A DNA stretch of 64,000 nt from NCBI GenBank assembly GCA_937925655.1, contig CALAMC010000036.1, positions 62,001 to 126,000 on the forward strand, in the 5' to 3' direction. Of this stretch, positions 16,257 to 25,840 are shown one piece after another (position 1 is the stretch's first letter; every line of letters begins with the position of its first letter). Source of the DNA: an uncultured candidate division Zixibacteria bacterium. Its GTDB lineage: Bacteria; Zixibacteria; MSB-5A5; GN15; PGXB01. The notes beneath the pieces are model-generated. The model was not told the origin of the DNA. It ran no database searches and worked only from the letters and a program-made list of their open reading frames with translations. Position numbers and translations under genes: made by a program.

Positions 16257-17531
16257 TTATACGACGATCGTTTGACGGCGTCGTGCCCCGGTTGAAACCA
16301 GGCAAATACCGACATTAAGATCGTTTTTGATATAGTCAAGGTATTTTCTGGCGCGGTCGGGCAATTTATCGAAACTATCGATTCCCGACGTGGTACTCAT
16401 CCAGCCATCGAATTCAATATATTTCGGCGTTACATTCCACAACTGATGCGGGTCGAGCGGGAATTGTTCATATAGCCGCTCGTTGATATTGTAAGCGGTG
16501 CAGACCTTTATTTTCTCGAAACCGTCCAATACGTCCAGCTTGGTTACGGCGATTTTATCGACGCCATTGATGCGGCAGGCATGGCGTAACGCTACCAGGT
16601 CGAGCCAGCCGGTGCGGCGCGGCCGACCGGTCGTCGCCCCGTATTCGCCCCCCGCGTCGCGGAGTTTCTCACCGGTGCGGTCGACCAGTTCGGTCGGAAA
16701 CGGCCCGGAGCCGACGCGGGTAGTGTAGGCTTTGACGACACCGATCACCTCGTCGATCATTTTCGGCCCGATTCCCAGGCCGGTCAAAGCCCCGCCGGTG
16801 GTTGTATTGGATGATGTCGTGAAGGGGTATGTCCCGAGGTCGATATCCAGAAGCGCCCCCTGGGCACCCTCGAATAAAATGGCTTTGCCCTCTTTATTGA
16901 GTCGGTCCAGTTCCAGCGAAACATTGCACATCATCGGTTCCAACCGCGGCGCAATCGCCATGAGGTCATTAAACGTTTTGTCAACGTCGGCGCGTTCATC
17001 ATCACTGCCGGTGAAATATTCCGATTTGATTTTACGGTTGTGCTCCAGTTTTTCTTTGAGCCGTTCCGGGGCATACAGGTCGGCCAGCCGTATGCCGACC
17101 CGTCCGATTTTATCTTTGTAAGCCGGGCCGATCCCGCGCAAGGTCGTGCCAATACCTTCGCCGCCGCGTTTTCTTTCCTCGATCTGGTCGATCATCTTGT
17201 GATACGGCATAACCAGGTTGGTCGCCGAAGAAATAAACAACCGGCCTTCGGTATCTATATTCTGCTGTTTGAGTATTTCGATTTCCTCCAGAAAACCGAA
17301 GGGGTCGAGGACAACACCGTTACCGATATAGCAGATTTTATCCGCGTGAATTATACCTGAAGGTATCAAATGCAGAATGAATTGTTTGCCGCCGGTCAGG
17401 ACGGTGTGTCCGGCGTTGGCGCCACCTTGAAAGCGGGCGATAATATCGGCCCGTTCGGCCAGCAAGTCCACAACCTTGCCTTTGCCCTCGTCGCCCCACT
17501 GGCACCCGACCACAATAACGTTTTTTTTCAT
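16257..17531 (-). CDS. purA: Adenylosuccinate synthetase
   Basis: PurA catalyses the GTP-dependent first committed step from IMP to AMP. The 424-residue protein carries the P-loop GDEGKGK (12-18), the IMP-binding GGANAGHT, the GIGPAYKDKIGR segment and the C-terminal guanine-binding TKLDVLDGF and STGARR motifs. It is full length for the family. The gene is followed by a strong hairpin, and engB lies 36 nt upstream on the same strand; the two may be co-transcribed. Confidence 0.98.
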   Translation of the reverse strand: MKKNVIVVGCQWGDEGKGKVVDLLAERADIIARFQGGANAGHTVLTGGKQFILHLIPSGIIHADKICYIGNGVVLDPFGFLEEIEILKQQNIDTEGRLFISSATNLVMPYHKMIDQIEERKRGGEGIGTTLRGIGPAYKDKIGRVGIRLADLYAPERLKEKLEHNRKIKSEYFTGSDDERADVDKTFNDLMAIAPRLEPMMCNVSLELDRLNKEGKAILFEGAQGALLDIDLGTYPFTTSSNTTTGGALTGLGIGPKMIDEVIGVVKAYTTRVGSGPFPTELVDRTGEKLRDAGGEYGATTGRPRRTGWLDLVALRHACRINGVDKIAVTKLDVLDGFEKIKVCTAYNINERLYEQFPLDPHQLWNVTPKYIEFDGWMSTTSGIDSFDKLPDRARKYLDYIKNDLNVGICLVSTGARRRQTIVV

Positions 17532-17567
17532 ATACCAATCCCGTATCCGGCCCTTATGGGCCTTTGG

Positions 17568-18131
17568 TTAAACAATGCCCTCGATCCAGTGCACCAATTC
17601 CTTTTTACCCAGACCCGAAACGGCCGAAAATGGAACGACCTCACGATGGAATTCGGTCGCCACTTGCATCTGTTTGCTTTTCAGGGAACCGCGATTTACT
17701 TTATCGGCTTTAGTCAGGGCAATGATATAATTGATATCCCGCGAATCCAGCCATTCAATCATCATCAAATCGTCGTCAGTAGGTTCACGGCGGCAATCCA
17801 AAAGCATCACCATTCCTGAAAGTGACGACAGGTTTAAAAATCCTTCGACCAATTTCCCCCACTTCCGCCGCGCGTCAATTCCCGCCGCGACATAGCCATA
17901 ACCCGGTAAATCGACCAGGAAATACCTGTCATCGGCCAAAAAAAAGTCGATGCGGCGGGTGCGTCCGGGGGTCTTGGAGGTTTTGGCGAGTTTTTTCTGT
18001 CCGGTTATCTTGTTAAGGAGTGATGACTTGCCGACATTAGACCGTCCCGCGAATGCAATCTGGGGTCTGGGGTCTTTCGGGATTTTCTTGACGTCGTTGT
18101 AGGAACCGAAAAATACAACGTTTTTGGGCAT
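17568..18131 (-). CDS. engB: Ribosome biogenesis GTPase EngB/YsxC
   Basis: This 187-residue TrmE-Era-EngA-EngB GTPase is needed for assembly of the large ribosomal subunit. Motifs visible are G1 GRSNVGKS (29-36), G2 with the T-rich TSKTPGRTRRIDFF, G3 DLPGYGYV, G4 TKADK and G5 FSAVSG. Length is normal. It lies immediately upstream of purA. Confidence 0.96.
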   Translation of the reverse strand: MPKNVVFFGSYNDVKKIPKDPRPQIAFAGRSNVGKSSLLNKITGQKKLAKTSKTPGRTRRIDFFLADDRYFLVDLPGYGYVAAGIDARRKWGKLVEGFLNLSSLSGMVMLLDCRREPTDDDLMMIEWLDSRDINYIIALTKADKVNRGSLKSKQMQVATEFHREVVPFSAVSGLGKKELVHWIEGIV

Positions 18132-18196
18132 TGCGTCCTTTATATCTTAAAAGCCGGGTTAGTATAGTCTTTTATGATTCAAAAAGGAAGTACTTT

Positions 18197-20581
18197 TTAC
18201 TTTATCCCGGTCTTTCGAATTTTAGTTTTGGGGGCTACCCGTTTTTGATCAAAGGCGATTTTAATGGCTTCGTCGGCCTTTTTGATCATCATGATATTAA
18301 GTCCTTCGGTCAATTCCGGCGGTAACTCCGGCATATCTTTTTTATTCTTAAATGGAATAATAATATCGGCGATTCCCAGCCGCCGCGCGGCCAATAGTTT
18401 TTCATTCAGGCCGCCGATGGCGAGAATATCGCCGCTTAGAGTAACTTCTCCGGTCATGGCCAGATTGGGGCGAATCGCCTTATTTTTCAGGGCCGACAGA
18501 ATCGCAATCAATATGGTGATGCCAGCCGAGGGCCCATCTTTAGGCACCGCCCCTTCGGGGACATGCACGTGTATTTCCTGCTTTTCATAAAAATCCGGAT
18601 TCAAGCCCAGCTTTTTGGCATGGCTGCGGATATAAGTCAGGCCGGCCGAGGCCGATTCCTGCATGACTTCCCCGATCTTTCCGGTCAGAGTCAATTTCGA
18701 TTCGCCCTTCATGAGACTAACTTCGATTGGCAAAACATCGCCGCCCGCCTCGGTCCAGGCCAGACCGATGGCATAGCCCGGTTCCGGACGGTGGTTGACG
18801 TCGGTGTACATATAGGGCGGAGCACCCAGAAGTTCGGCAATGCGGGCCGGGGTGAACTTATATTTGGCTTTCCGTTTTTTCTCGACAATTTCCTGGGCTG
18901 TTTTACGCAGAACCGAGGCCAATTGTCGTTCGGCCTGACGCACGCCTGATTCACGGGTGTAGTCGCGAATAATGCTCAATATGGTCTTACTGCCAAAATC
19001 GAGAGCGATATCGACCATGCCCAGTTCTTTTTTAAGTTTGGGCAGAACATAGCCCTGGATAATCTTCTCTTTTTCATGCTCAAGGTATCCGGGCAGGCGG
19101 ATTATCTCCATGCGGTCAAGCAGGGCCGGAGGGATGCCCATCGTAGAGTTGGCCGTCGTAATAAACAGCACGCGAGAGAGGTCATAATCCAGTTCCAGGT
19201 AGTTGTCCGAAAAGCTCTTGTTCTGTTCCGGGTCGAGTACTTCCAGAAGCGCCGCGGCCGGATCGCCGCGGAAGTCCTTGCCGATCTTATCGACTTCATC
19301 GAGGAGAAACACCGGATTCGAGGAACCGGCTTTCTTGATCGATTGAATGATACGTCCCGGCAGAGAACCGATATAGGTCCGGCGATGACCGCGGATTTCG
19401 GCTTCATCGTGGATACCACCCAACGACATGCGGACGAACTTGCGGTCCAGGGCTCGGGCGATGGATCGTCCCAGTGACGTCTTTCCCACTCCCGGCGGGC
19501 CGACCAGGCATAATATCGGCCCTTTGACTTCGCCGGCCAGACGCATGACGGCCAGGTGTTCGAGGATGCGTTTTTTGGGTTTATCCAGACCGAAATGATC
19601 GCCATCGAGAATGGATTTCACTTCGCCAAAATCACTGCGGTCTTTGGTATAAACCTGCCACGGCAGGCTAAGAATCCAGTCCACATAGCCTCGTGCCACG
19701 GCCGCCTCGGCCGAATAGGCATGCATGCGCGACAATTTTTCGATTTCTTCATGACAGCGTTCTTTGACTTCTGTGGGCGCTTTGAGGTTTTCCAGCTTGC
19801 CGGCCAGCGAATCGATTTCACCATAGGCTTCGTCGAACTGTCCCAGCTCCTCCTTGATAGCTTTCAGCTGTTGTTGAAGATAAAACTCGCGCTGGCTTTT
19901 TGACATCGATTCGCGCACGGTGCCGTCGATTTTCTGCTCCAGCTGGAGTATTTCGAGTTCATCCTTGAGAATGTCCGAAAGATACAGGAATTGCTTTTTG
20001 ACCATGTCGATTTCGAGAATACTCTGTTTGGTTTTCATGCGAATAAGGAGGTGCGCCGCGATGGTGTCGGCCATGCGCTGATAGTCAGCGATGGCAGATA
20101 TCGAATAGAGAACTTCTTCCGGAATACGGTGGTTGAGCCGGACATACTCCGAGAATTGCTCCATGACCGAGCGGGAAATGGCGATTGTTTCTTTATCGCG
20201 AGCCGCATCCGGAGGGATGACTCGAAGCCGGGCGGAATAGTATCCGCTCGATTTTTTAAAACTAAGCATTTTGGCCCGTACCAGCCCCTCGACAAGAACC
20301 TTTATCGTGCCATTGGGCAACTTGACAATTTGCAGTATGCGGGCGATGACGCCGACGGTGTACAGGTCGTTCTGGGTGGGTTCATCTATTTCCGGGGTGC
20401 GCTGGGCGCACAGGAACATCTGCTTTTCCTTGAGCATCGCTTCCTGCAGGGCGGTGATGGTGAACTGTCGCCCGACCAGGAGCGGATAAATCATATGCGG
20501 GAAGATTACGATATCCCGCAGCGGCAAAATCGGCAGGCGGGATTTAATCTCAATTTTTTCTTCGCTGTATTCGACTTTCAC
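18197..20581 (-). CDS. lon: ATP-dependent protease Lon
   Basis: Lon is the cytoplasmic AAA+ serine protease that degrades misfolded and regulatory proteins. The 794-residue protein has an N-terminal substrate-binding domain (RLPILPLRDIVIFPHMIYPL), a coiled linker, a Walker A motif GPPGVGKTS near residue 364, Walker B VFLLDEVDKIG, and a C-terminal Ser-Lys protease domain. The serine is in KDGPSAG near residue 684, and the lysine is in IGGLNEKLLAARR near 729. It is a typical bacterial LonA with all domains present. The gene appears to be monocistronic. Confidence 0.98.
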   Translation of the reverse strand: MKVEYSEEKIEIKSRLPILPLRDIVIFPHMIYPLLVGRQFTITALQEAMLKEKQMFLCAQRTPEIDEPTQNDLYTVGVIARILQIVKLPNGTIKVLVEGLVRAKMLSFKKSSGYYSARLRVIPPDAARDKETIAISRSVMEQFSEYVRLNHRIPEEVLYSISAIADYQRMADTIAAHLLIRMKTKQSILEIDMVKKQFLYLSDILKDELEILQLEQKIDGTVRESMSKSQREFYLQQQLKAIKEELGQFDEAYGEIDSLAGKLENLKAPTEVKERCHEEIEKLSRMHAYSAEAAVARGYVDWILSLPWQVYTKDRSDFGEVKSILDGDHFGLDKPKKRILEHLAVMRLAGEVKGPILCLVGPPGVGKTSLGRSIARALDRKFVRMSLGGIHDEAEIRGHRRTYIGSLPGRIIQSIKKAGSSNPVFLLDEVDKIGKDFRGDPAAALLEVLDPEQNKSFSDNYLELDYDLSRVLFITTANSTMGIPPALLDRMEIIRLPGYLEHEKEKIIQGYVLPKLKKELGMVDIALDFGSKTILSIIRDYTRESGVRQAERQLASVLRKTAQEIVEKKRKAKYKFTPARIAELLGAPPYMYTDVNHRPEPGYAIGLAWTEAGGDVLPIEVSLMKGESKLTLTGKIGEVMQESASAGLTYIRSHAKKLGLNPDFYEKQEIHVHVPEGAVPKDGPSAGITILIAILSALKNKAIRPNLAMTGEVTLSGDILAIGGLNEKLLAARRLGIADIIIPFKNKKDMPELPPELTEGLNIMMIKKADEAIKIAFDQKRVAPKTKIRKTGIK

Positions 20582-20664
20582 TGTTACCCCAGTTTATTAT
20601 GATTCTCAACCCTATAATTTAACCAATTTCGCGGCAGAATGTATATCTTTTTAGCCGAATGAAT

Positions 20665-20695
20665 AAAAAAAAGCGATCCCTGATGAGGATCGCTT
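20665..20695 (-). terminator. Terminator of the HDOD gene
   Basis: AAGCGATCC/GGATCGCTT stem with a 7-nt loop; on the minus strand it is followed by T8. It separates the HDOD gene from lon. Confidence 0.8.
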
Positions 20696-20714
20696 ATACG
20701 GCATCGGGAATAAT

Positions 20715-21707
20715 TTATTCGACGGGCGAGCCATCCAGTTCCCGTGATAAAACGTCGCGTTCGACCATTACCAGCTCCAGAGAAAAGTACATTTCCGCCA
20801 GACGGTTGTTGGCCTCGGTGACGACCTCCATGAGATCGCCGAAATCCAGTTCCAGAAATTCGCACATGATAATCGACTGCAAAAGCGACGTCTTGCGGAT
20901 ACGGTTGGCGGCTTCGGCGGGGAGATTCAGTTTTTTGGACGTGGCCCGGATAAATTTTATGTCGTTTTCAATGCTCGGATGATAGCCATCGACAGGCGCC
21001 ATGGCGATACGGTCGGCCAGGGCGACGATATTATTGAGAGTCGTATCTTCGGGAATAATATCGGGCGGTTCGGGGTCGTGATGATGCATTATGGCGAAGG
21101 ACACCCGCCCGGGCAGTCTCCAGTTCTTGGCCAACGCCAGACCGACCTCACAATGGTTGAATCCGAAGAGTTTTTCTTCAATGGGAATAATCCCGAGTCT
21201 CTGCTCTTTTAGCAGATTCAAGACCGCCATATATTCTTCTTTAAAATAGAGAATCATCATAATGGTCCCGACATCGTGCATAATGCCGGCCACAAAGGCC
21301 TCTTCCGGGTCAGGGTAGCCGATTTCCTCGGCGATATTGCGCGCGGTCGAGGCGGTTTCTATAAAATGGCGCCACATCCGCTTGATATTCAACTGTTCGA
21401 AAAGTTCGTCATCGGGACGAATCGAAAACAGCGAACTGGACAGGGCCAGGACTTTGATGCTGTTGAGGCCCATGACCGTCACGGCTTCGGAGACGCGGGA
21501 GACATGGCGGGTCCGGCCATATTGTGCCGAATTGACCATTTTCAAAACGCGGGAGGTCAGGGAAGTATCCCGGCTGATGACCTCGGCTATTTCCGAGGCC
21601 CCGGAATTGGGGTTATCTATCACCTGAAGCACGGCGGTAAGACTCTGGGGCAGAGTTCCGATTTCACGTATGGCCGTTATTATATCCTGGGGATTGGGGG
21701 ATGTCAT
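20715..21707 (-). CDS. HDOD domain signalling protein
   Basis: This 330-residue protein has a single HDOD domain, related to HD hydrolases but usually without a complete catalytic HD pair. Visible motifs include LPQSLTAVLQVIDNPNSGASEIAEVISRD at the N-terminus, SLTSRVLKMVNSAQYG, EAVTVMGLNSIKVLALS, FVAGIMHDVGTIMM and a later HHDPEPP. HDOD proteins act in signal transduction, often linked to motility, stress or cyclic-dinucleotide responses. No receiver or GGDEF domain is fused. It stands alone between pcrA and lon on the same strand and has its own terminator. Confidence 0.85.
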   Translation of the reverse strand: MTSPNPQDIITAIREIGTLPQSLTAVLQVIDNPNSGASEIAEVISRDTSLTSRVLKMVNSAQYGRTRHVSRVSEAVTVMGLNSIKVLALSSSLFSIRPDDELFEQLNIKRMWRHFIETASTARNIAEEIGYPDPEEAFVAGIMHDVGTIMMILYFKEEYMAVLNLLKEQRLGIIPIEEKLFGFNHCEVGLALAKNWRLPGRVSFAIMHHHDPEPPDIIPEDTTLNNIVALADRIAMAPVDGYHPSIENDIKFIRATSKKLNLPAEAANRIRKTSLLQSIIMCEFLELDFGDLMEVVTEANNRLAEMYFSLELVMVERDVLSRELDGSPVE

Positions 21708-21813
21708 GTTAGCTCCTCACAAAAGGCTGTTTTGTATGATATCGGTCAGTTGCGGGAGAATCTTAAGAAATGAACAACGCCTATTGCAATCGCATGTCAT
21801 TCAATGCATTAGT

Positions 21814-23991
21814 TCATCCGATTACGGTCAGATGGGCGTATTTGGCGAGGACTTTTTTAACCCCGATGCCGGTGAACATGATTTCCAGAGCCAGAGAATC
21901 CCCGGCTCCCTCGACTTTGAGGACTTTGCCGCGGCCGAAGGTTTTGTGCTGGACGATCCGCCCCACCCGGATAACCTCGCTATCCTCGTATTCATAATAG
22001 GGTTCATCGGAATAGGTTTTAACCGGAGTCGGTCGTTCCTCGCGGTAACGGTCGCGATTGAAGAAGCTGCGCAGGTCTGCTTTATTCACCAGCGACGGCG
22101 GCAGTTCATTTAAAAATCGAGACGGGATGCAGTCCATAGTGCCAAAGCGGTTGCGATGCGCCGCCATGGACAGGTTCAAGTATTTTTTGGCCCGGGTGGC
22201 ACCGACGTAGAAAAGCCGTCTTTCTTCTTCCAGTTCCATCGGCTCCTGTATGGCCCGCGCCAGCGGGAACAGGCCTTCTTCCAGGCCGACCATGTAGACG
22301 GCTTCGAATTCCAGCCCCTTGGCCGAATGCAGAGTCATCAAAGTGAGTTTATCGTCGATTTCATTGTACTGCTCGATATCGGTATAGAGGGAAATCTCGG
22401 CGAGAAAATTATCAAGGGTCGGTTCGGCGTGAATCTCCCCGAATTCGCGCGCCCCGGAGATGAATTCTTCGATATTTTCCACCCGGTTCGGGCCCAGATT
22501 GGGGTCTTCATCGATCAGGTGTTCCTGCAGGCGGATTGTATCGACCAGTTCCTGGGTCAAATCGACAATACTGCTGTCATTCTTTTTGGCCCGGAAGGAT
22601 TCGATAATCTCGGCAAATTGCGCAATCAAGCGCTGGGGACGACTGCCCAGGTCGGGGCATTGGTCGATTATCAGACTGGCTTCGTACATCGAGATATTTT
22701 TCTCGGCGGCAAAAGTCCGCACCCTGTCGATCGAGGCGTCGCCGATGCCGCGTTTGGGGTAATTGACAATCCGTTGGAAGGAGATATCGTCGCGCACGTT
22801 GGCAATAAGTTTCAAATAGGCCAGCAGGTCTTTGATTTCCTTGCGTTGATAAAACGAGACGCCGCCGATGATCTGATAGGGCATATTTTTGCGCCGCAGG
22901 ATTTCTTCGAAAGGACGCGACTGGGCGTTGGTGCGATACAGTATGACCGCATCTTTCAAAGGCGTTCGACTTATATTATTTTCGATGTCATCGACCACGG
23001 CGGCGGCTTCGTGCGAGGCCGAATCGGTCAAGTACAGCGTGAGCTTGTCGTCGCTTTTGGTTTCGGTCCAGAGCGTTTTGCCTTTTCGGGAGATATTATT
23101 GGCGATGACGACCGAGGCGGCTTCGAGGATAATATCGGTCGAGCGGTAGTTCTGTTCCAGCTTGATGACTTTAGCGCCGGGAAAATCCTTTTCGAAATTG
23201 AGAATGTTGGTGATATCGGCTCCGCGCCAGCCGTAGATGGACTGGTCCTCGTCGCCCACAACGCAGATATTTTTATGCGGACCAACCAGCAATTTAAGCA
23301 GTTTGTACTGACTGTGGTTGGTGTCCTGGTATTCATCGACCAGAATATATTTAAAACGGTTCTGGTATTTGGTGCGGATGTCATCGCGGTGGGCCAGAAG
23401 CCGCACTGCGCGGAAGATGAGGTCATCGAAATCCATGGCGCCGCAGTCGCGCAGGCGTTTTTCGTACAGGGTATAGACTTCGGCCGTACGTTTTTCGAAA
23501 TAGCCGGAAGCGCGGGCGGCGAAGGTTTCGGCGTCTTCCATGCGGTTTTTGGCGGCGGAGATTTTGGCTTTAAGCGAGGTCGGCGTGAACTGACTGGCGG
23601 AAATATTCAATGTATCGAGGCAGTTTTTCAAGAGGGATTTGGCATCGTCCTCGTCGAAGATGGTGAAGTTCGACGGGTATCCGGCGGCTTCGGCTTCATA
23701 GCGCAACAGCCGGGCGCAGAAGGAATGAAAGGTGGAGACGGCCAGTGACTGTATGGTTGAGCCGAGCATTTTGGTGATGCGTTCCTGCATTTCGCGGGCG
23801 GCTTTGTTGGTGAAAGTAACGGCCAGAATTTCGCCCGGACGGGCCAGCCGCTGGAAGAGGATATAGGCGACGCGGGAGGTTAAAACGCGGGTTTTGCCCG
23901 ACCCGGCTCCGGCGATGACCAAGAGGGGGCCGTCGGTGGTGGTGACCGCCTCTTTCTGGGCGGGATTGAGATTATCGAGTATGAATTTCAT
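21814..23991 (-). CDS. pcrA: UvrD/PcrA-type DNA helicase
   Basis: A 725-residue superfamily 1A 3'-5' helicase acting in repair and in clearing protein roadblocks. Motifs: Q motif LNPAQKEAV, Walker A GAGSGKT (28-34), motif Ia TFTNKAAREM, motif II VDEYQDTN, motif III GDEDQSIYGWRGA, motif IV QNYRS, motif V TLHSAKGLEFEAVY and motif VI RLFYVGATRAK. The C-terminus ends in a Tudor-like segment (VGRIVQHKTFGRGKVLKVEG) as in PcrA. UvrD versus PcrA naming is a matter of convention. Confidence 0.95.
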   Translation of the reverse strand: MKFILDNLNPAQKEAVTTTDGPLLVIAGAGSGKTRVLTSRVAYILFQRLARPGEILAVTFTNKAAREMQERITKMLGSTIQSLAVSTFHSFCARLLRYEAEAAGYPSNFTIFDEDDAKSLLKNCLDTLNISASQFTPTSLKAKISAAKNRMEDAETFAARASGYFEKRTAEVYTLYEKRLRDCGAMDFDDLIFRAVRLLAHRDDIRTKYQNRFKYILVDEYQDTNHSQYKLLKLLVGPHKNICVVGDEDQSIYGWRGADITNILNFEKDFPGAKVIKLEQNYRSTDIILEAASVVIANNISRKGKTLWTETKSDDKLTLYLTDSASHEAAAVVDDIENNISRTPLKDAVILYRTNAQSRPFEEILRRKNMPYQIIGGVSFYQRKEIKDLLAYLKLIANVRDDISFQRIVNYPKRGIGDASIDRVRTFAAEKNISMYEASLIIDQCPDLGSRPQRLIAQFAEIIESFRAKKNDSSIVDLTQELVDTIRLQEHLIDEDPNLGPNRVENIEEFISGAREFGEIHAEPTLDNFLAEISLYTDIEQYNEIDDKLTLMTLHSAKGLEFEAVYMVGLEEGLFPLARAIQEPMELEEERRLFYVGATRAKKYLNLSMAAHRNRFGTMDCIPSRFLNELPPSLVNKADLRSFFNRDRYREERPTPVKTYSDEPYYEYEDSEVIRVGRIVQHKTFGRGKVLKVEGAGDSLALEIMFTGIGVKKVLAKYAHLTVIG

Positions 23992-24000
23992 AGTATATAA

Positions 24001-24382
24001 ATTCTAAAATTATTCAACGTTGGTCGGTATCACAAATCACAAGGCGAAAATAGATGGTTTGGGATAAAAAGCAATGGAAATGTTGGCGGAGGGAGGAGAT
24101 TTGAATTGACAATTCGAGAGTGAAATATATATATTATTAATGTCTTAAGAATTGTACAGCTCTAAAGTTCTTGACCATCGTTATTGGTTATGATTGTGCG
24201 CTTGCTGTTGGTTTTGTCCTGAAGCTGCTTTTTTCGGCAGAAAATGGTGGGCATCGGTATGACAAATTTCGCAGGAAGCAAGTCCCAATGCGGGTATTTT
24301 GGCAGACCCCCCCCTTCAAGTTGTATTTGTGCTACTATTCGCTCAAAATATTAGAACAAAACATCAAGAATTGGAGGGGTCC
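24001..24382. other. Intergenic region and leader of the beta-helix gene
   Basis: It contains the promoter at 24106, an element similar to 4188-4213 at 24280-24307, a C8 tract at 24307-24314 and a 32-codon upstream ORF described separately. Nothing else recognisable was seen. Confidence 0.5.
24106..24135 (+). promoter_or_regulatory. Promoter for the beta-helix/dockerin gene
   Basis: TTGACA (24106-24111) followed by an AT-rich -10 region, TATATT at 24130 with 18-nt spacing. The leader to the ATG at 24383 would be about 240 nt. Confidence 0.5.
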
Positions 24383-24386
24383 ATGA
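24288..24386 (+). CDS. Possible 32-codon upstream ORF coupled to the beta-helix gene
   Basis: An ATG at 24288 has AGGAAG nine bases upstream. The frame ends at a TGA (24384-24386) that overlaps the ATG of the beta-helix gene as ATGA, the usual form of translational coupling. The frame passes through the C8 tract at 24307-24314. The peptide has no recognised family. It may be an accident of an intergenic element seen also at 4188. Confidence 0.3.
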   Translation: MRVFWQTPPFKLYLCYYSLKILEQNIKNWRGP

Positions 24387-25765
24387 CTTCTAAATATTTC
24401 GTTTTTATAATTATGGCAATAATTTTTGTTGCCGGCTTTTCTATTTTACAGGCCGCGACGCTTGAGGTTCCGGGGACATACGCCACGATTCAGGCCGGAA
24501 TCGACGCCGCATCCAACGGTGACACGGTCAATGTCGCCGCCGGGAATTACAACGGGTACGGAAATGAAGACATTAATACTTTAGGTAAAGCGATCCTGGT
24601 TAAGGGCGTTCCCGACTCAACGGGTTGCGGGCGGTTTGTAATAAACACCGGTGAGGATACAACGACCGTGATTAAAGGATTAATAATATCTGGAACTTCT
24701 GCAAACGGCGGTGCGGTTTATATTGTCGGTTCATCGCCGAAAATGGAGAATTGCCTCTTTGGTGGAAGAGCCTGGGTTGGTGGAAGTATATATATAGATG
24801 GCGGAGAACCAGTTATTAAGAACTGCTCATTCGTGCTGGCAAAGGCCAATAAGGGTGCAGCTATATACGTCGAAGACGGATTACTTGCTTTAAGGCAATG
24901 CTTTTTTTTCTACAACCAAGCTATTGACACGTTTGATCTAAAGTGGCACTATTCGGGCAAGGGCGGAGCATTATATGCAGAAAATTCTCAAGTAACAATT
25001 TCAAATTGTGATTTTCAAATGTGTTACGCATATTCCTATCGAGACACTATAACGGAAGGGGCGAGGGGAGGTGTATTGTATTTACAAAATACCGTTGCCA
25101 TTATAGATTCAAGCTATTTCTATTCGAACCGTGCAGAGCAATATTATAAAGCGGCATATGGGGGCACAATTTACAGTACTGAAGGCACAACCATCGCTGC
25201 GTCACATGTGTCATTCGATGCAAGCGGTGGGAATGTGATGGGGAGAGCATTATATCAGGAAGATTCATGTGAGGCGAATTTCGAATATTGTTATGCTAAG
25301 GGGTTTCCACCATTTATAAGTTTTTATAGTGAAGGAAATTTGGATACAATTCGAGTCAGTTGTTGCAATTTTGACACGCTTACCTGGATGTACGGCGCAG
25401 TCGGTGACTGGGCAGATACTCTTGATAATTTTTCGGCCGAGCCTATTAACTGCGGCGGAATGAATAAATCGCAATCCTCATATTCTCCCAACTTGCCCCA
25501 AAATAATGACTGCGGAGAACGAATAGGCGCTATTGGCGAAACCGGAGATGCAAACCTTGATGGGGAGATAAATCTCCTTGACGTTCTTTATCTTATATCA
25601 TACGTTTATGAGTATTCTGGGCCACCATATACAGGATATACAGGAAAATCAGTTTTCCACTTTTCCAAAAGCGTGGATTGTAATGGCGAGGTTAACTTGC
25701 TTGATATTTTATGCCTGATGAACCACTTGTATTATGATTCCTGTGACTTATGTGACTGTGATTAA
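24383..25765 (+). CDS. Secreted right-handed beta-helix protein with dockerin repeats
   Basis: The start at 24383 follows GGAGGGG and gives a clear signal peptide (residues 1-24, ending LQA). The frame is open further upstream, but those codons are not secretory. The mature protein begins LEVPGTYATIQAGIDAASNG, a common opening of pectate-lyase-fold repeat proteins, followed by repeated short blocks (NCLFGG, NCSFVLAKANKG, NCDFQMCYAY, DSSYFYSNRAEQ) that match beta-helix coils. The C-terminus has two dockerin-like repeats (GDANLDGEINLLDVLYLISYVY near residue 388, then NGEVNLLDILCLMNHLYY). Cysteines are frequent for such a protein. A polysaccharide-related surface role is plausible but not shown. 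Confidence 0.65.
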   Translation: MTSKYFVFIIMAIIFVAGFSILQAATLEVPGTYATIQAGIDAASNGDTVNVAAGNYNGYGNEDINTLGKAILVKGVPDSTGCGRFVINTGEDTTTVIKGLIISGTSANGGAVYIVGSSPKMENCLFGGRAWVGGSIYIDGGEPVIKNCSFVLAKANKGAAIYVEDGLLALRQCFFFYNQAIDTFDLKWHYSGKGGALYAENSQVTISNCDFQMCYAYSYRDTITEGARGGVLYLQNTVAIIDSSYFYSNRAEQYYKAAYGGTIYSTEGTTIAASHVSFDASGGNVMGRALYQEDSCEANFEYCYAKGFPPFISFYSEGNLDTIRVSCCNFDTLTWMYGAVGDWADTLDNFSAEPINCGGMNKSQSSYSPNLPQNNDCGERIGAIGETGDANLDGEINLLDVLYLISYVYEYSGPPYTGYTGKSVFHFSKSVDCNGEVNLLDILCLMNHLYYDSCDLCDCD

Positions 25766-25781
25766 AGAGTGATCCAATAAC

Positions 25782-25818
25782 AAAGGCAGGCCGAAGCGGG
25801 CCTGCCTTTATTGTTTTT
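25782..25818. terminator. Intrinsic terminator after the beta-helix gene
   Basis: AAAGGCAGGCC stem pairing with GGGCCTGCCTTT, followed by TATTGTTTTT on the plus strand. It lies between the convergent beta-helix (+) and STAS (-) genes. Confidence 0.75.
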
Positions 25819-25840
25819 GGGGAAATTATATATTTCAAGG

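Noticed and set aside
22156..23748. A 530-codon plus-strand frame opposite the PcrA helicase
   Set aside because: Antisense shadow; all helicase motifs are on the minus strand.
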